From the NCBI RefSeq assembly GCF_009498035.1, contig NZ_CP034550.1, positions 5,828,001-5,892,000 of the forward strand: 64,000 bases of DNA, written 5' to 3'. Shown piece after piece: positions 35,629 through 46,814 of the stretch. The notes under the pieces were generated by a model, which was not told the origin of the DNA, did not search any database, and worked only from the letters and a program-made list of their open reading frames with translations. The translations under genes and the position numbers were made by a program. This stretch comes from Saccharothrix syringae (GTDB lineage: Bacteria > Actinomycetota > Actinomycetes > Mycobacteriales > Pseudonocardiaceae). The stretch's first letter is position 1. Each line of letters opens with the position of its first letter.

Positions 35629-36413
35629 GCCCGCCGCTCCTCGTCGGCCCCGCGCGGATCGGGCAGCACCGGCCACGAGCGGGCGCACGAGCGCACTTCC
35701 CCGGCACGGGCGCGCAGCCGGTCGGCCGTCGCGCCGCTGGTGCGGGTCGCGCGGCGTTCCAGGCCGTCCGCGTAGGCCAGTTCGCCCTCGCGGAACCAGA
35801 CGGCCTGGCGGTCGTGCAGGACGGACGGGTCCACCAGCCCCACCTCGTCCGGGTAGACCTTGGCCAGCCGCCACGCCAGGCGGGCCGCGGCGAGCGCGTC
35901 CCCGGTGCTGGTGTGGGCGTCGTCCAGGCGCACCCGGTAGTGCTCGCACACGGCGCCCAGGGTGCGCTTGGCCCTCCGGTGCGGGTCCACGTGCCGGTCC
36001 ACGCACCACGGGTCGACCACCGGGCCGCCCAGCGGCAGGCCCCGGCCGTGGTGGCGCCGGAGTTCGGCGTCGAGCATGGTGAGGTCGAACGCGGCGTTGA
36101 AGGCGCACAGCGGGGTCGTGGGCGTCCACACCCGGGACAGCTCGGCGGCGACCTCGGCGACGACCTCCGCGGCGGGGCGGCCGTCGCGGCGCGCCCGCTC
36201 GGTGCTGATGCCGTGGATGGCCGTGGCGTCCGCGGGGATCTCGACCCCCGGGTCGGCCAGCCAGGTGCGGGTGGCGACCTCAGGGCGCGTCCCGGGCGGT
36301 CCCGGGGTGATGGTCACCACGGAGGCGGTGACCAGCCGGTCCCGGCGCGGGTCGGTGCTCGTGGTCTCCAGGTCCAGCGCGACGACGGGCCCGTCGGCCC
36401 ACGACACAGTCAT
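35622..36413 (-). CDS. DnaQ-like 3'-5' exonuclease (DEDDh)
   Basis: A 263-residue exonuclease. All catalytic elements are present: DLETT (Asp and Glu, about residue 14), FDLTMLDAEL (Asp, about 108), and HTSTGDALAA (His and Asp, about 164-169). It resembles stand-alone actinobacterial proofreading or RNase T-type enzymes, with about 80 extra C-terminal residues of Arg-rich sequence. ATG at 36413 begins just before the first motif. It is convergent with the DUF4062 gene. A role in DNA or RNA trimming is expected; a defence link is only positional. Confidence 0.9.
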   Translation of the reverse strand: MTVSWADGPVVALDLETTSTDPRRDRLVTASVVTITPGPPGTRPEVATRTWLADPGVEIPADATAIHGISTERARRDGRPAAEVVAEVAAELSRVWTPTTPLCAFNAAFDLTMLDAELRRHHGRGLPLGGPVVDPWCVDRHVDPHRRAKRTLGAVCEHYRVRLDDAHTSTGDALAAARLAWRLAKVYPDEVGLVDPSVLHDRQAVWFREGELAYADGLERRATRTSGATADRLRARAGEVRSCARSWPVLPDPRGADEERRAQ

Positions 36414-36441
36414 GCGCGCACCGTAGTGGTCGGGTACGACA

Positions 36442-36494
36442 GGCGGGACCGGGCCGGACGGGCAAGGGGTTACCCCGTCCGGCCCGGTCCCGCC
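36442..36494. terminator. Perfect 21-bp hairpin
   Basis: Positions 36442-36462 and 36474-36494 are exact reverse complements (GGCGGGACCGGG... with ...CCCGGTCCCGCC) around an 11-nt loop. It starts 10 bp after the stop of the Hsp20-like gene on the minus strand and is 28 bp from the exonuclease start. It is the strongest terminator in the window. Confidence 0.85.
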
Positions 36495-36503
36495 GGTCGG
36501 CGG

Positions 36504-36689
36504 TCACTCTGCCGATCGCTCGACCGAGTTACTGCGGGTCACTCGTTCGTGGAACGGGATTCTGACTTCCAGCACTCCCCGCCGGTAGGACACCTCGACC
36601 GCGTTCGTCCGCGCGCCCGTCAGGTGCACCCGACCGCGCCGGTACGGGTCGCGGGGCCACCCGCCGGAGCACGTGAAGCCGCCCGTCAT
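36504..36689 (-). CDS. 61-aa Hsp20/alpha-crystallin C-terminal fragment protein
   Basis: The last 35 residues (TNAVEVSYRRGVLEVRIPFH) match the end of the alpha-crystallin domain, namely the beta8-beta9 region and the L-x-V/I oligomer contact. The N-terminal two thirds of a small heat-shock protein are missing. The start at 36689 is well defined by GGAGAGGAGAACGG directly before ATG, so translation is likely even though the fold is incomplete. It sits in a DosR-like locus where an Hsp20 (HspX/Acr) would be expected. It may be a decayed hspX-like gene or a small regulatory peptide. Confidence 0.62.
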   Translation of the reverse strand: MTGGFTCSGGWPRDPYRRGRVHLTGARTNAVEVSYRRGVLEVRIPFHERVTRSNSVERSAE

Positions 36690-36783
36690 CCGTTCTCCTC
36701 TCCCGCGGGCCGCGGTGGCCGCCACCGGGGCCCGACCGCTCACACCACCGAAGTTAGGCGGCGGCGCGGGCCGCGACCGCGGT

Positions 36784-36840
36784 CCTTGGTCACCGGGGAC
36801 CCGGGACCAAGGGCGGCGGATTCGGGACCTATGACCGCAT
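36784..36840. promoter_or_regulatory. Divergent promoter with DosR-box-like sites
   Basis: Two elements lie between the divergent Hsp20-like and membrane-protein genes. TTCGGGACCTATGACCGCAT (36821-36840) matches the DosR box TTSGGGACTWWAGTCCCSAA at 15 of 20 positions. CCTTGGTC (36784-36791) and GACCAAGG (36805-36812) are perfect inverted repeats around GGGAC repeats. Both lie within 110 bp of the two start codons. Confidence 0.5.
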
Positions 36841-36890
36841 CGGCGGGGTTGCTCCGAGTGGCCTAATGGCGGGTGACGGGAGGAACGGCG

Positions 36891-37073
36891 ATGATGCACT
36901 GGTACTACGGCCCCGGTCTGAACGGCGTGTTGTTCATCGTGCTGACGGCGGTCGTGCTGTTCGGCGCCGCGACGCTGGTCGCGGTGGTCGCGCTGCGCAG
37001 GCGGCCGGGCCCGGCGAGGCGCGTGCCGGATCGGGGCGGGCTCGACCGGCGGAGGACCTTGAGCGCGTCGTAG
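36891..37073 (+). CDS. Small single-span membrane protein
   Basis: A 60-residue protein: MMHWYYGPG, one hydrophobic helix (residues about 11-36, LNGVLFIVLTAVVLFGAATL) and a basic cytoplasmic tail (RRRPGPARRVPDRGG). GGGAGGA precedes the ATG at 36891; a GTG at 36873 is less likely. Short proteins with aromatic-Gly N-termini and one helix occur in stress loci of actinobacteria. The position between the DosR-like box and the response regulator suggests the same regulon. Confidence 0.65.
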   Translation: MMHWYYGPGLNGVLFIVLTAVVLFGAATLVAVVALRRRPGPARRVPDRGGLDRRRTLSAS

Positions 37074-37091
37074 CAGGGTCTTTGGACCCTG
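37074..37091. promoter_or_regulatory. Palindromic DosR-like operator before the response regulator
   Basis: CAGGGTC-TTTG-GACCCTG is a perfect inverted repeat starting right after the stop of the membrane-protein gene and 56 bp before the response-regulator start. Its layout (GGGNC-N4-GNCCC) is that of the DosR box core, with A/T exchanged at the fourth core position. It suits autoregulation. Confidence 0.5.
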
Positions 37092-37147
37092 TGCGGAGTG
37101 GGTAACCCCGGCCAACCTGGGGCTGGACGACGAGAAGGGTGGGGTTC

Positions 37148-37798
37148 GTGGCGCGGGTGTTCCTGGTGGACGACCACGAGGTGGTCCGGGTGGGGGTCAG
37201 GGAGCTGCTCAACGGCGACGAGGGCCTGGAGGTCGTGGGCGAGGCCGGTTCGGTGGCCGAGGCGCTGGCCCGGGTGCCGGTCAGCGGCGCGGACGTGGCC
37301 GTGCTCGACGTGCGGCTGCCCGACGGCAACGGCATCGAGCTGTGCCGCGAGCTGCGCTCCCGCCTGCCGGAGCTGAAGTGCCTGATGCTGACCTCCTTCA
37401 CCGACGACGAGGCCCTGTTCGACGCCATCATGGCCGGCGCCTCGGGGTTCGTGCTCAAGCGCATCCTGGGTCACGACCTGCAGAACGCCGTGCGCACCGT
37501 CGCCGCCGGCGGCTCGCTGCTCGACGCCCGCTCCACCACCGCCCTGCTGGACCGCATCCGCCGCGAACGCGAACAGGGCGACCCGGTGCGCACGCTGACC
37601 GAGCAGGAGCGCGCGGTGTTCGACCACATCGGCGAAGGGCTGACCAACCGGCAGATCGCGGAGAAGATGTTCCTGGCCGAGAAGACCGTCAAGAACTACG
37701 TCTCCCACCTGCTGGCCAAGCTCGGCCTCGAACGCCGCACCCAGGCCGCCGTGCTCGCCACCCGGCTGCGCAAACCCACCTCGTCGAACCAGGAGTGA
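37148..37798 (+). CDS. DevR/DosR-like NarL-family response regulator
   Basis: A 216-residue regulator very similar in layout to mycobacterial DevR: receiver domain ([20 protein letters not shown]) with phospho-acceptor Asp54 in [13 protein letters not shown], conserved Thr and Lys ([23 protein letters not shown]), and a LuxR helix-turn-helix ([35 protein letters not shown]). GTG at 37148 gives the DevR length; GTG at 37139 is possible. The histidine kinase is convergent (stops 17 bp apart) rather than downstream in the same operon as in mycobacteria. It probably binds the dyads listed nearby. Confidence 0.9.
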   Translation: MARVFLVDDHEVVRVGVRELLNGDEGLEVVGEAGSVAEALARVPVSGADVAVLDVRLPDGNGIELCRELRSRLPELKCLMLTSFTDDEALFDAIMAGASGFVLKRILGHDLQNAVRTVAAGGSLLDARSTTALLDRIRREREQGDPVRTLTEQERAVFDHIGEGLTNRQIAEKMFLAEKTVKNYVSHLLAKLGLERRTQAAVLATRLRKPTSSNQE

Positions 37799-37815
37799 CC
37801 ACGGCCCGGGAGTGA

Positions 37816-40631
<2,816 letters not shown>

Positions 40632-40633
<2 letters not shown>

Positions 40634-40647
40634 GGACTTTGGTCCCT
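40632..40647. promoter_or_regulatory. DosR-box-like palindrome before the USP gene
   Basis: AGGGAC-TTTG-GTCCCT is a perfect inverted repeat. The 14-nt core GGGACTTTGGTCCC matches the DosR core GGGACTWWAGTCCC at 13 positions. It overlaps the nitroreductase stop codon and lies 58 bp before the USP start. It is the best-matching site in the locus. Confidence 0.6.
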
Positions 40648-40658
40648 GCCCGGCACGC

Positions 40659-40688
40659 GCGCCGGCCCCTGTCGGGCGGGGCCGGCGC
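40659..40688. terminator. Hairpin between nitroreductase and USP genes
   Basis: GCGCCGGCCCC pairs perfectly with GGGGCCGGCGC around an 8-nt loop. It lies downstream of the DosR-like box and 16 bp before the USP start, so it would either end nitroreductase transcripts or sit in the USP 5' leader. Confidence 0.65.
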
Positions 40689-40704
40689 GGACGAGGGTGG
40701 GTGC

Positions 40705-41412
40705 ATGGGAGAGCAGCCGAAGACCGTTCCGGGCCCCGTCGTCGCGGTGGGCGACGACTCACCGTGGGGGCGTGCCGCGCTCCGCTGGGCGACCGAGCAC
40801 GCGGCACGGGTGGGCGCGCCGCTGGAGGTGCACCCGCCGACCGCCGACCAGGGGCACGACCTGCTGCTGGTCAGCGCCCGCGCCGACCTGGTGGTGATCG
40901 CGCACCGCGGCGCGTGCGGCACGACGTTCAACCTCAGCCGCCTGGTCCTGCCGCTGGTCGAGCACGCCGCGTGCGACGTCGTGGTGGTGCGCGGCACGCA
41001 GGAGGCGCTGCGCGGCGCGCACCGGCGGGTGACCGCCGTGGTCACCGGCGACGCGCGCGACGAGCTGGTGCTGGCGCGGGCGGTCGAGGTGACCGGCCTG
41101 CTGGGCGCCGCGCTGCGGGTGCTGCACGCGGCGCCGCCGCTGCCGGTGCGCGCGGACGACCCCGAGGTGCCGGTGGCGCGGGCCGACGAGGTGTTGCGCG
41201 GGGTCCGGCACAGCTCGGTGCTGGCGCGCATGCACCCGCAGGAGGCGATCGCCCACTACGCCGACACCGACCTGCTGGTGCTGGCCGACCGGGGGCCGAC
41301 GACGCGGGCGGCGCTGCACCACGCCCGCTGCCCCGTCCTGGTGGCGCACCGCGCACCCCGGGAGGTGCTCGCGGACCGCTCCCCCGCCTGGTCGGCGCAG
41401 GCCGCGCGCTGA
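40705..41412 (+). CDS. Universal stress protein (tandem, first domain shortened)
   Basis: A 235-residue USP with two UspA-like halves. The first begins VVAVGDDSPWGRAALRWATE and ends CDVVVVRG, but its middle part is shortened (PPTADQGHDLLLVSARADLV joins strand 2 to strand 4). The second half (RRVTAVVTGDARDELVLARA to CPVLVAHR) is nearer full length. USPs of the DosR regulon accumulate in hypoxic dormancy and may bind ATP or cAMP; the G-2x-G-9x-G nucleotide motif is not clear in either half. ATG at 40705 follows GGGTGGG. Confidence 0.85.
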   Translation: MGEQPKTVPGPVVAVGDDSPWGRAALRWATEHAARVGAPLEVHPPTADQGHDLLLVSARADLVVIAHRGACGTTFNLSRLVLPLVEHAACDVVVVRGTQEALRGAHRRVTAVVTGDARDELVLARAVEVTGLLGAALRVLHAAPPLPVRADDPEVPVARADEVLRGVRHSSVLARMHPQEAIAHYADTDLLVLADRGPTTRAALHHARCPVLVAHRAPREVLADRSPAWSAQAAR

Positions 41413-41551
41413 GGGCCGCGCCGCGCCGGTCCGAACCCCGCGCCGCGCGACACTCACCGTCCACTTCGGACTGATGTGTCCGCTTGACCTGGACCGCGCT
41501 CCAGGCACTAGCGTTGCCCCGTCGTCGATCGGGTGGAGAACGGAGCGAGCC

Positions 41552-42427
41552 GTGCGGCTGGGCGTGCACATCAACCGGTTCAACCAGGGCCCGGCCCGGC
41601 TGGCCGCCGAGCTGGCCGCCACCGGCGCGGCGGCCGAGGAGGCCGGGCTCGGCTGGCTGTCGGTGATGGACCACTACTTCCAGATGGAGGGCAACGACCG
41701 CGCCGAGGACCCGATGCTGGAGTGCTACACGGCGCTGGGCTTCCTCGCCGCGCACACCTCCACCGTCCGGCTGGGCGCGCTGGTCACCGGCGTCACCTAC
41801 CGCCACCCCGGGCTGCTGGCCAAGGTCGTCACCACCCTGGACGTGCTCTCGGGCGGCCGGGCCACCCTGGGCATCGGCGCCGCCTGGTACGAGCGGGAGC
41901 ACGCGGGCCTGGGCGTGCCGTTCCCGCCGGTGGCCGAGCGCTTCGAGCGCCTGGAGGAGGCGCTCCGCGTCTGCCTCCAGATGTGGGACCCGCGGGACAA
42001 CGGCCCGTTCGAGGGCGAGCACTACCGGTTGGCCGAGACGCTGTGCGTGCCGGCGCCGGTGAGCGCGCCGCACCCGGAGGTCATGGTCGGCGGCAACGGC
42101 GAGCGCAAGACCCTGCGCCTGGTCGCCCGCTACGCCGACGCCTGCAACGTGCTGGTCCCCACGCCCGCGGAGGCCGCGCGCAAGTTCGACGTGCTGCGCC
42201 GCCACTGCGAGGACCTGGGCCGCGACCCCGACGAGATCCGCAGGACCGTGGTCCACCTCGGCGCCACGCCCGGGGAGGGCGACATCGACGCCTTCACCGC
42301 GGAGGTGGGCGCCTACGCGCAGGTGGGCGTCGACACGGTGATCGTCGGCGCGCCGGACGGCGACGTGCCCGGCTGGGTCGAGCGGGTGGTCGGCCCGGCC
42401 GCCCGCCGACTGGCCGAGGCGGGGTAA
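41552..42427 (+). CDS. LLM-class F420-dependent oxidoreductase
   Basis: A 291-residue TIM-barrel flavoenzyme: VRLGVHINRFNQGP start, WLSVMDHYFQM (substrate/cofactor loop), LGALVTGVTYRHPGLLAKVV, GRATLGIGAAWYEREHAGLG and PEVMVGGNGERKTLRLVARY. These match the F420-dependent LLM subfamily annotated in many actinomycetes. GTG at 41552 follows GAGAACGGAG. The STAND gene begins 30 bp after its stop on the same strand, but a functional link is doubtful. Confidence 0.9.
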   Translation: MRLGVHINRFNQGPARLAAELAATGAAAEEAGLGWLSVMDHYFQMEGNDRAEDPMLECYTALGFLAAHTSTVRLGALVTGVTYRHPGLLAKVVTTLDVLSGGRATLGIGAAWYEREHAGLGVPFPPVAERFERLEEALRVCLQMWDPRDNGPFEGEHYRLAETLCVPAPVSAPHPEVMVGGNGERKTLRLVARYADACNVLVPTPAEAARKFDVLRRHCEDLGRDPDEIRRTVVHLGATPGEGDIDAFTAEVGAYAQVGVDTVIVGAPDGDVPGWVERVVGPAARRLAEAG

Positions 42428-42457
42428 CGAGCGGTCGCCGCCGGCCGATTCCCACCC

Positions 42458-45400
42458 GTGACGAGTGGCGCGCACGACGGCTCGACGGTCAACACCTTCT
42501 CCGGCGACGCGCGGGACGTGCTGCTCGCCCGCGACATCCACGGCGACGTCCACCTCGGGGCGGCGCCCCGGCGGTCCCGCGGCATCCTGACCCACCGGGA
42601 GCGGCTGGCGGGCCTGTCGCGCCGCAACACCAACCTCACCGCGGACCGGCTGGCGTTCGTGCCGCCCGGCGACCACCCGGCCGACCCGGCCCGGCTGTTC
42701 GCGGCGCTGCGCGGTCGGTTCGACGACCGGGGCGTGGTGCTGGTCGGGCCGGCCGGGGCGGGCAAGACCCGCACCTGCCTGGAGGTCGCCGCGCTGGCCG
42801 AGGCGCAGGGGTGGCGGGTGCTGCACCTGCTCGCCGGGGAGTACTCGGTCGAGCAGGTCGCGGACGCGGTGCTGGACGGCACCTCGCCCGCGCTGGTGCT
42901 GATCGACTACCTCAGCGACTGCCGCGGCCTGGACTACTCCGACCTGCGCACGTGGCTGGTGCCGACAGCGCGGGCGCGGGGCGTCGAGGTGGCGGTGCTG
43001 GCCACCGCGCGGCCGGGGTGGATGCTGCTCGACGCCGCCGACCCGGTGCACGCCGAGTTCGACGTGGTGCCGCTGCGCACCGACCCGGCGCACCTGGGCG
43101 CGGTGTGCGCGGCGCTGCTGGACCTGGAGGCGCGCACCGCGCTGGCGGTCTACCCCCGCGACCGGGTCGAGCGGATCTGCGGTGGCCGGCCGGTGATCGC
43201 GATGCTGGTCGCCCGCGAGGTCGAGGAGCTGGCCCGCGCCGGGAAACCGCTGGTGGCGCCGAGCCGCGCCGGCCTGGCCGGGTGGTTGCCGGGCAGGCTG
43301 CGCGAGGACGGCCTGGTCGTGCCGCGCCGCAAGCGGTGGTCCGACCGGGTGGAGCCGGACGTGGACGTGCAGGTCGCCGCGGCGGTGGTGGCGGCGTGCC
43401 CGCAGCCGCGCGAGGCGCTGGAGCGGATCGCCGCGGGGGTGCCGGGCGCCCCGGGGGACGCCCGCCGGTACGTGGACGCGCTGCTGCGCATGGGCTGGCT
43501 GGAGGACGACGAGCCGAACCTGGCGGTGGTGCACGACGTCGTCGTCGACGAACTGCTCGAACAGGTCCTGCTCACCGACGACGGCGACCGGGTCCGGCGC
43601 ACCGTGGCCGACGCGCTCCTCGCGCCCGCCGCGACCGACGCGCGCACCGCCGGCCGGTACGCGCTGAACCTGGCCAGGCTGGTGCGGGACCTGGCGGCCG
43701 GGGACCGGGCGGACGAGCTGGCCGCGTTCTGCGCCGACTGGCTGCGCGACCACGCCGAACCGGTCGGGCGGGCGCTGCTGGCCGATGCCGAGGCGGGCGG
43801 GTTCGCGCTGGGCACGCTGCTCGACGGCGCGCCGTGGGCCCGGCCCGCGCTGGAGCGCTGGGCGGAGCTGGTCGGGCCGTGGCTGGACCGGTACGGCCGG
43901 ATGCCGCAGGCGCGGCACGTGTACTTCAAAGCCCTGCACCTCGCGCCCGCCGACCGGGTCGCCGACCTGACCGACGGCGCGGTGGGCTGGCTGGTCGAGC
44001 ACGGCGGCCGGGTGGGCGCCCGGTTCGTGCTGACCGTCCTGCTGACCAAGGTCGACCCGGGCCCGCACGCCGACGCGGTGGTCGCGACCGCGCTGGACTG
44101 GGTGCGCAGGCACTGGCGGCGGGTGGACGCCCAGTACGTGCTGACCGGCCTGCTGGGCCGGGTGGGGCCGGGCCTGGGCACGACGGTCGCGGTGGAGCAC
44201 GCCCGGCGTTGGGTGGTGGCGCACCGCGCCCGCGACGACGCCCGGTACGTGCTCTGCGCGCTGCTGGACAAGCGGCACGACCTCGGCCGCGCGGCCCGGG
44301 AGGTCATCGACCTGGCCCTGGACTGGCTGACCGACCACCGAGGCCCGGAGACGGCGATGGTGCTCAGCGCGCTGCTGCGCCGCACCGACCGCGCCGTGCC
44401 GGGCGCGCTGGCCTGGCTGCGGCGGCACGGCACCCCGCCCACCGCCCAGTACCTGCTGGAACCGCTGCTCACCGAACGCGCGCTCGACCCGGCGCAGGCC
44501 GACGAGGTGGTGCGGCTGGCGCTGCTGTGGGTGCTGGACAACCCCGACCGGTTCGCGGGCGGTTTCCTGCTGGGCGCCGTGCTCGACGGGCGTCCCCTGG
44601 GCGAGCACGCCGAGACCGCGCCGACCGTGGCGCTGGCCTGGCTGCCGCGGCACGCCGCGGAGCCGGTGGCCGGGAACGTCCTGCTGCGGCTGGTCGAGCG
44701 GGCCGAGCCGGTCGTGCTGCCCGAGGCCGCGCGGACCTGGCTCGACGTCCACCACGAGTCGCACACCGCGGGCCCGCTGCTGGCCGCGCTGCTGCCCCGG
44801 CCGGGTTCGGGCGCGCTGCTCGACCACGGCGTCGCCTGGCTGGTCGACAACCGCAAGAGCACCTGGACCAACGCCGTCGCCGCGGCCCTGCTGGGACGCC
44901 CCGACCTCGGCGGGCACACCGACACCGTCACCGCGCACGCGCTGCGCCGGCTCGTCGTCCAGGGCGACCAGCCCGCCGCGGCCGGGCTGAGGACGGCGCT
45001 GGGCGTCACCGGGAGCGACCTGGACGCGGCGCTGGCCTGGCTCGACGACCACGCGCACGTCCCGGCCGCCGAGGTGCTGCTGCGGCACCTGCTGCTCTGC
45101 GCGGACCCGGGCGAGCACGCCGACCGGCTCGTGGCGCGGGCGCTGGAGTGGCTCACCCACCACGGCACGACCCCCGAGGCGGGCCCCCTGCTCGACGCGG
45201 TCCTGCCGCGCACCACCGGCGCGGTCGTCGACACCGCCCTGGCCTGGCTGGCCGGGCACCGGCTGCCGGGCCGGTCGGCGATCCTGCGGTCCCTGCTGGC
45301 CCACCCCGACCTCGGCGACCGGCGCGCCGCCGCGGTCGACCTCGCGGTGGCGCGGCTCGCCGAGGAGGAGGACGCCCTCCGCGAACCCCACCTGCCCCTG

Positions 45401-45970
45401 CTCAAGGCCGTGCTGAAGGTGCCGGGCCTCGACGAGGGCGCGTACGCGGCCGTCGTGCGCTGGCTGGACACCCACGACACCGCGACCGGCGCGGCGCAGG
45501 TGCTCAGCCTGGTGGTCGACCGCGACGACCTCGGCGCGCACGCCGGGGCCGTGGCCGCGCGGGCGCTGGCGTGGGTGCGGGCGAACCCCGGACACGCCAC
45601 CGCGTACGTGGTGCTGAGCAAGCTGCTGACCCGCCCGGAGGCCGGGGCGTGGACGGCGGGGGCCGTGGCCTGCGCGTGCGAGTGGGCCGCCGAGCACGGC
45701 TCGACCCCCAAGGGCCGGTTCGTGGTCGGCCGCCTGCTCGAACGCCCCGACCTCGGCCCGCTGGCCCCGGTCGCGGTGGCGCACGGGCTGCGGTGGCTGG
45801 AGCTGCACGGCACCTACCCCAAGGCGTGGTTCGTCCTGCTGCCGCTGCTGCGCGTGCCCGGCCGGCACCTGGGTGCGGTGACCGGGCACGCGCGGGCGTG
45901 GCTGGCCGCGACCGACAACGACCCGGCCATGCGGGCGGAGGTCGAGGCGCTGCTGGCGGAAGCGGGCTGA
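42458..45970 (+). CDS. STAND-type NTPase with about 20 forty-residue repeats
   Basis: A 1170-residue protein. Residues about 8-35 carry a short motif (VNTFSGDARDVLLARDIHGD) like those in two other genes of the window. A P-loop NTPase domain follows: GPAGAGKTRTC (about 97), a Walker-B-like ALVLIDYLSD, VAVLATARPG and a winged-helix-like region to about 380. From about 455 to the end there are some 20 repeats of about 35-40 residues with the pattern ALxWLxxHxxxxxAxxVLxxLLxRxDLGxHA, a helical solenoid not clearly TPR, HEAT or ankyrin. This is an NLR-like layout: signalling motif, ATPase switch, solenoid sensor. No effector domain is fused. GTG at 42458 is the only start ahead of the motif. Confidence 0.75.
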   Translation: MTSGAHDGSTVNTFSGDARDVLLARDIHGDVHLGAAPRRSRGILTHRERLAGLSRRNTNLTADRLAFVPPGDHPADPARLFAALRGRFDDRGVVLVGPAGAGKTRTCLEVAALAEAQGWRVLHLLAGEYSVEQVADAVLDGTSPALVLIDYLSDCRGLDYSDLRTWLVPTARARGVEVAVLATARPGWMLLDAADPVHAEFDVVPLRTDPAHLGAVCAALLDLEARTALAVYPRDRVERICGGRPVIAMLVAREVEELARAGKPLVAPSRAGLAGWLPGRLREDGLVVPRRKRWSDRVEPDVDVQVAAAVVAACPQPREALERIAAGVPGAPGDARRYVDALLRMGWLEDDEPNLAVVHDVVVDELLEQVLLTDDGDRVRRTVADALLAPAATDARTAGRYALNLARLVRDLAAGDRADELAAFCADWLRDHAEPVGRALLADAEAGGFALGTLLDGAPWARPALERWAELVGPWLDRYGRMPQARHVYFKALHLAPADRVADLTDGAVGWLVEHGGRVGARFVLTVLLTKVDPGPHADAVVATALDWVRRHWRRVDAQYVLTGLLGRVGPGLGTTVAVEHARRWVVAHRARDDARYVLCALLDKRHDLGRAAREVIDLALDWLTDHRGPETAMVLSALLRRTDRAVPGALAWLRRHGTPPTAQYLLEPLLTERALDPAQADEVVRLALLWVLDNPDRFAGGFLLGAVLDGRPLGEHAETAPTVALAWLPRHAAEPVAGNVLLRLVERAEPVVLPEAARTWLDVHHESHTAGPLLAALLPRPGSGALLDHGVAWLVDNRKSTWTNAVAAALLGRPDLGGHTDTVTAHALRRLVVQGDQPAAAGLRTALGVTGSDLDAALAWLDDHAHVPAAEVLLRHLLLCADPGEHADRLVARALEWLTHHGTTPEAGPLLDAVLPRTTGAVVDTALAWLAGHRLPGRSAILRSLLAHPDLGDRRAAAVDLAVARLAEEEDALREPHLPLLKAVLKVPGLDEGAYAAVVRWLDTHDTATGAAQVLSLVVDRDDLGAHAGAVAARALAWVRANPGHATAYVVLSKLLTRPEAGAWTAGAVACACEWAAEHGSTPKGRFVVGRLLERPDLGPLAPVAVAHGLRWLELHGTYPKAWFVLLPLLRVPGRHLGAVTGHARAWLAATDNDPAMRAEVEALLAEAG

Positions 45971-45978
45971 GGCGGCCG

Positions 45979-46761
45979 TCAGTGGCAGTGGCCCCGGCGG
46001 CCCAGGGTGTCCACGGGGGTCGCGCCGGGACGGGTCCACTGCGGCACCGGGCGGCTGGTCTCGCCCCAGGTGAAGTTCCCCTCCGCGTCCGAGCGCCAGG
46101 TCCAGCACGCGTTGTCGCCCGCCGGCCAGCCCTCGGGGTTGTCCTCCCACGCCTCGCCGCGGCCGTAGGGCGTCATGTCGAGCAGGCCCATGGACGCGTT
46201 GACCCGCTCGACGCCGCGGCCGGTCGTGGAGTAGGTGAGGAACGTGCGGTCGCCGTCGCGCAGGTAGCAGGTGAGGAAGCCCATGTCGCCGCCCGCCGGG
46301 CCCTCCACGCCGCGCACCGAGTACCACGGCTGGGTGTAGCCCATGAACTCGACGAAGGGGGCCACCTCCTCCCACCGGCCCGTGGTCAGGATGGCGAACG
46401 ACACGCCGCGGGCGTTGAGGTAGACGGCGTCCCTCAGGTGCCAGGCCGCGGTGGTGCAGCCCTCGCACTGGCCCTGGTGCGGCGCGCCGTCGTGCCACAT
46501 GTGCTTGTAGACCACGAGCTCGTCGCGGCCCTCGAACAGGTCCAGGAACGGGACCGGGCCGTCGGGGCCGACGACCTCGACCGTCCCGTCGAACTCGACC
46601 ATCGGCAGCCGGCGGCGGGCCGCGGCGAGGGCGTCGCCCTCGCGGGTGTACGCCTTCTCGCGGATCAGCAGCTCGTCCCGGGCGGCCTGCCAGGTGGCCG
46701 GGTCGACCACTGGCGGGCGGCCGGGCAGGGCGGTGGTCGGGGTGTCCGGCGTGGTGGTCAT
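45979..46761 (-). CDS. DUF899 (thioredoxin-like fold) protein
   Basis: A 260-residue protein of the DUF899 family: WQAARDELLIREKAYTREGD near the start, DLFEGRDELVVYKHMWHDGA, a CxxC in QGQCEGCTTAAWHL, and GYTQPWYSVRGVEG later. The family has a thioredoxin-like fold; its reaction is unknown. It starts at ATG 46761, 53 bp after the stop of the PKS gene on the same strand, and is probably co-transcribed with it, so a redox step on the PKS product or enzyme is possible. Its stop is 8 bp from that of the convergent STAND gene. Confidence 0.88.
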   Translation of the reverse strand: MTTTPDTPTTALPGRPPVVDPATWQAARDELLIREKAYTREGDALAAARRRLPMVEFDGTVEVVGPDGPVPFLDLFEGRDELVVYKHMWHDGAPHQGQCEGCTTAAWHLRDAVYLNARGVSFAILTTGRWEEVAPFVEFMGYTQPWYSVRGVEGPAGGDMGFLTCYLRDGDRTFLTYSTTGRGVERVNASMGLLDMTPYGRGEAWEDNPEGWPAGDNACWTWRSDAEGNFTWGETSRPVPQWTRPGATPVDTLGRRGHCH

Positions 46762-46814
46762 GGCGTCCTCCGTCGTCTGGTTCCGGGCCGCGCCGCGGAG
46801 GGGTTCCGCGACGC

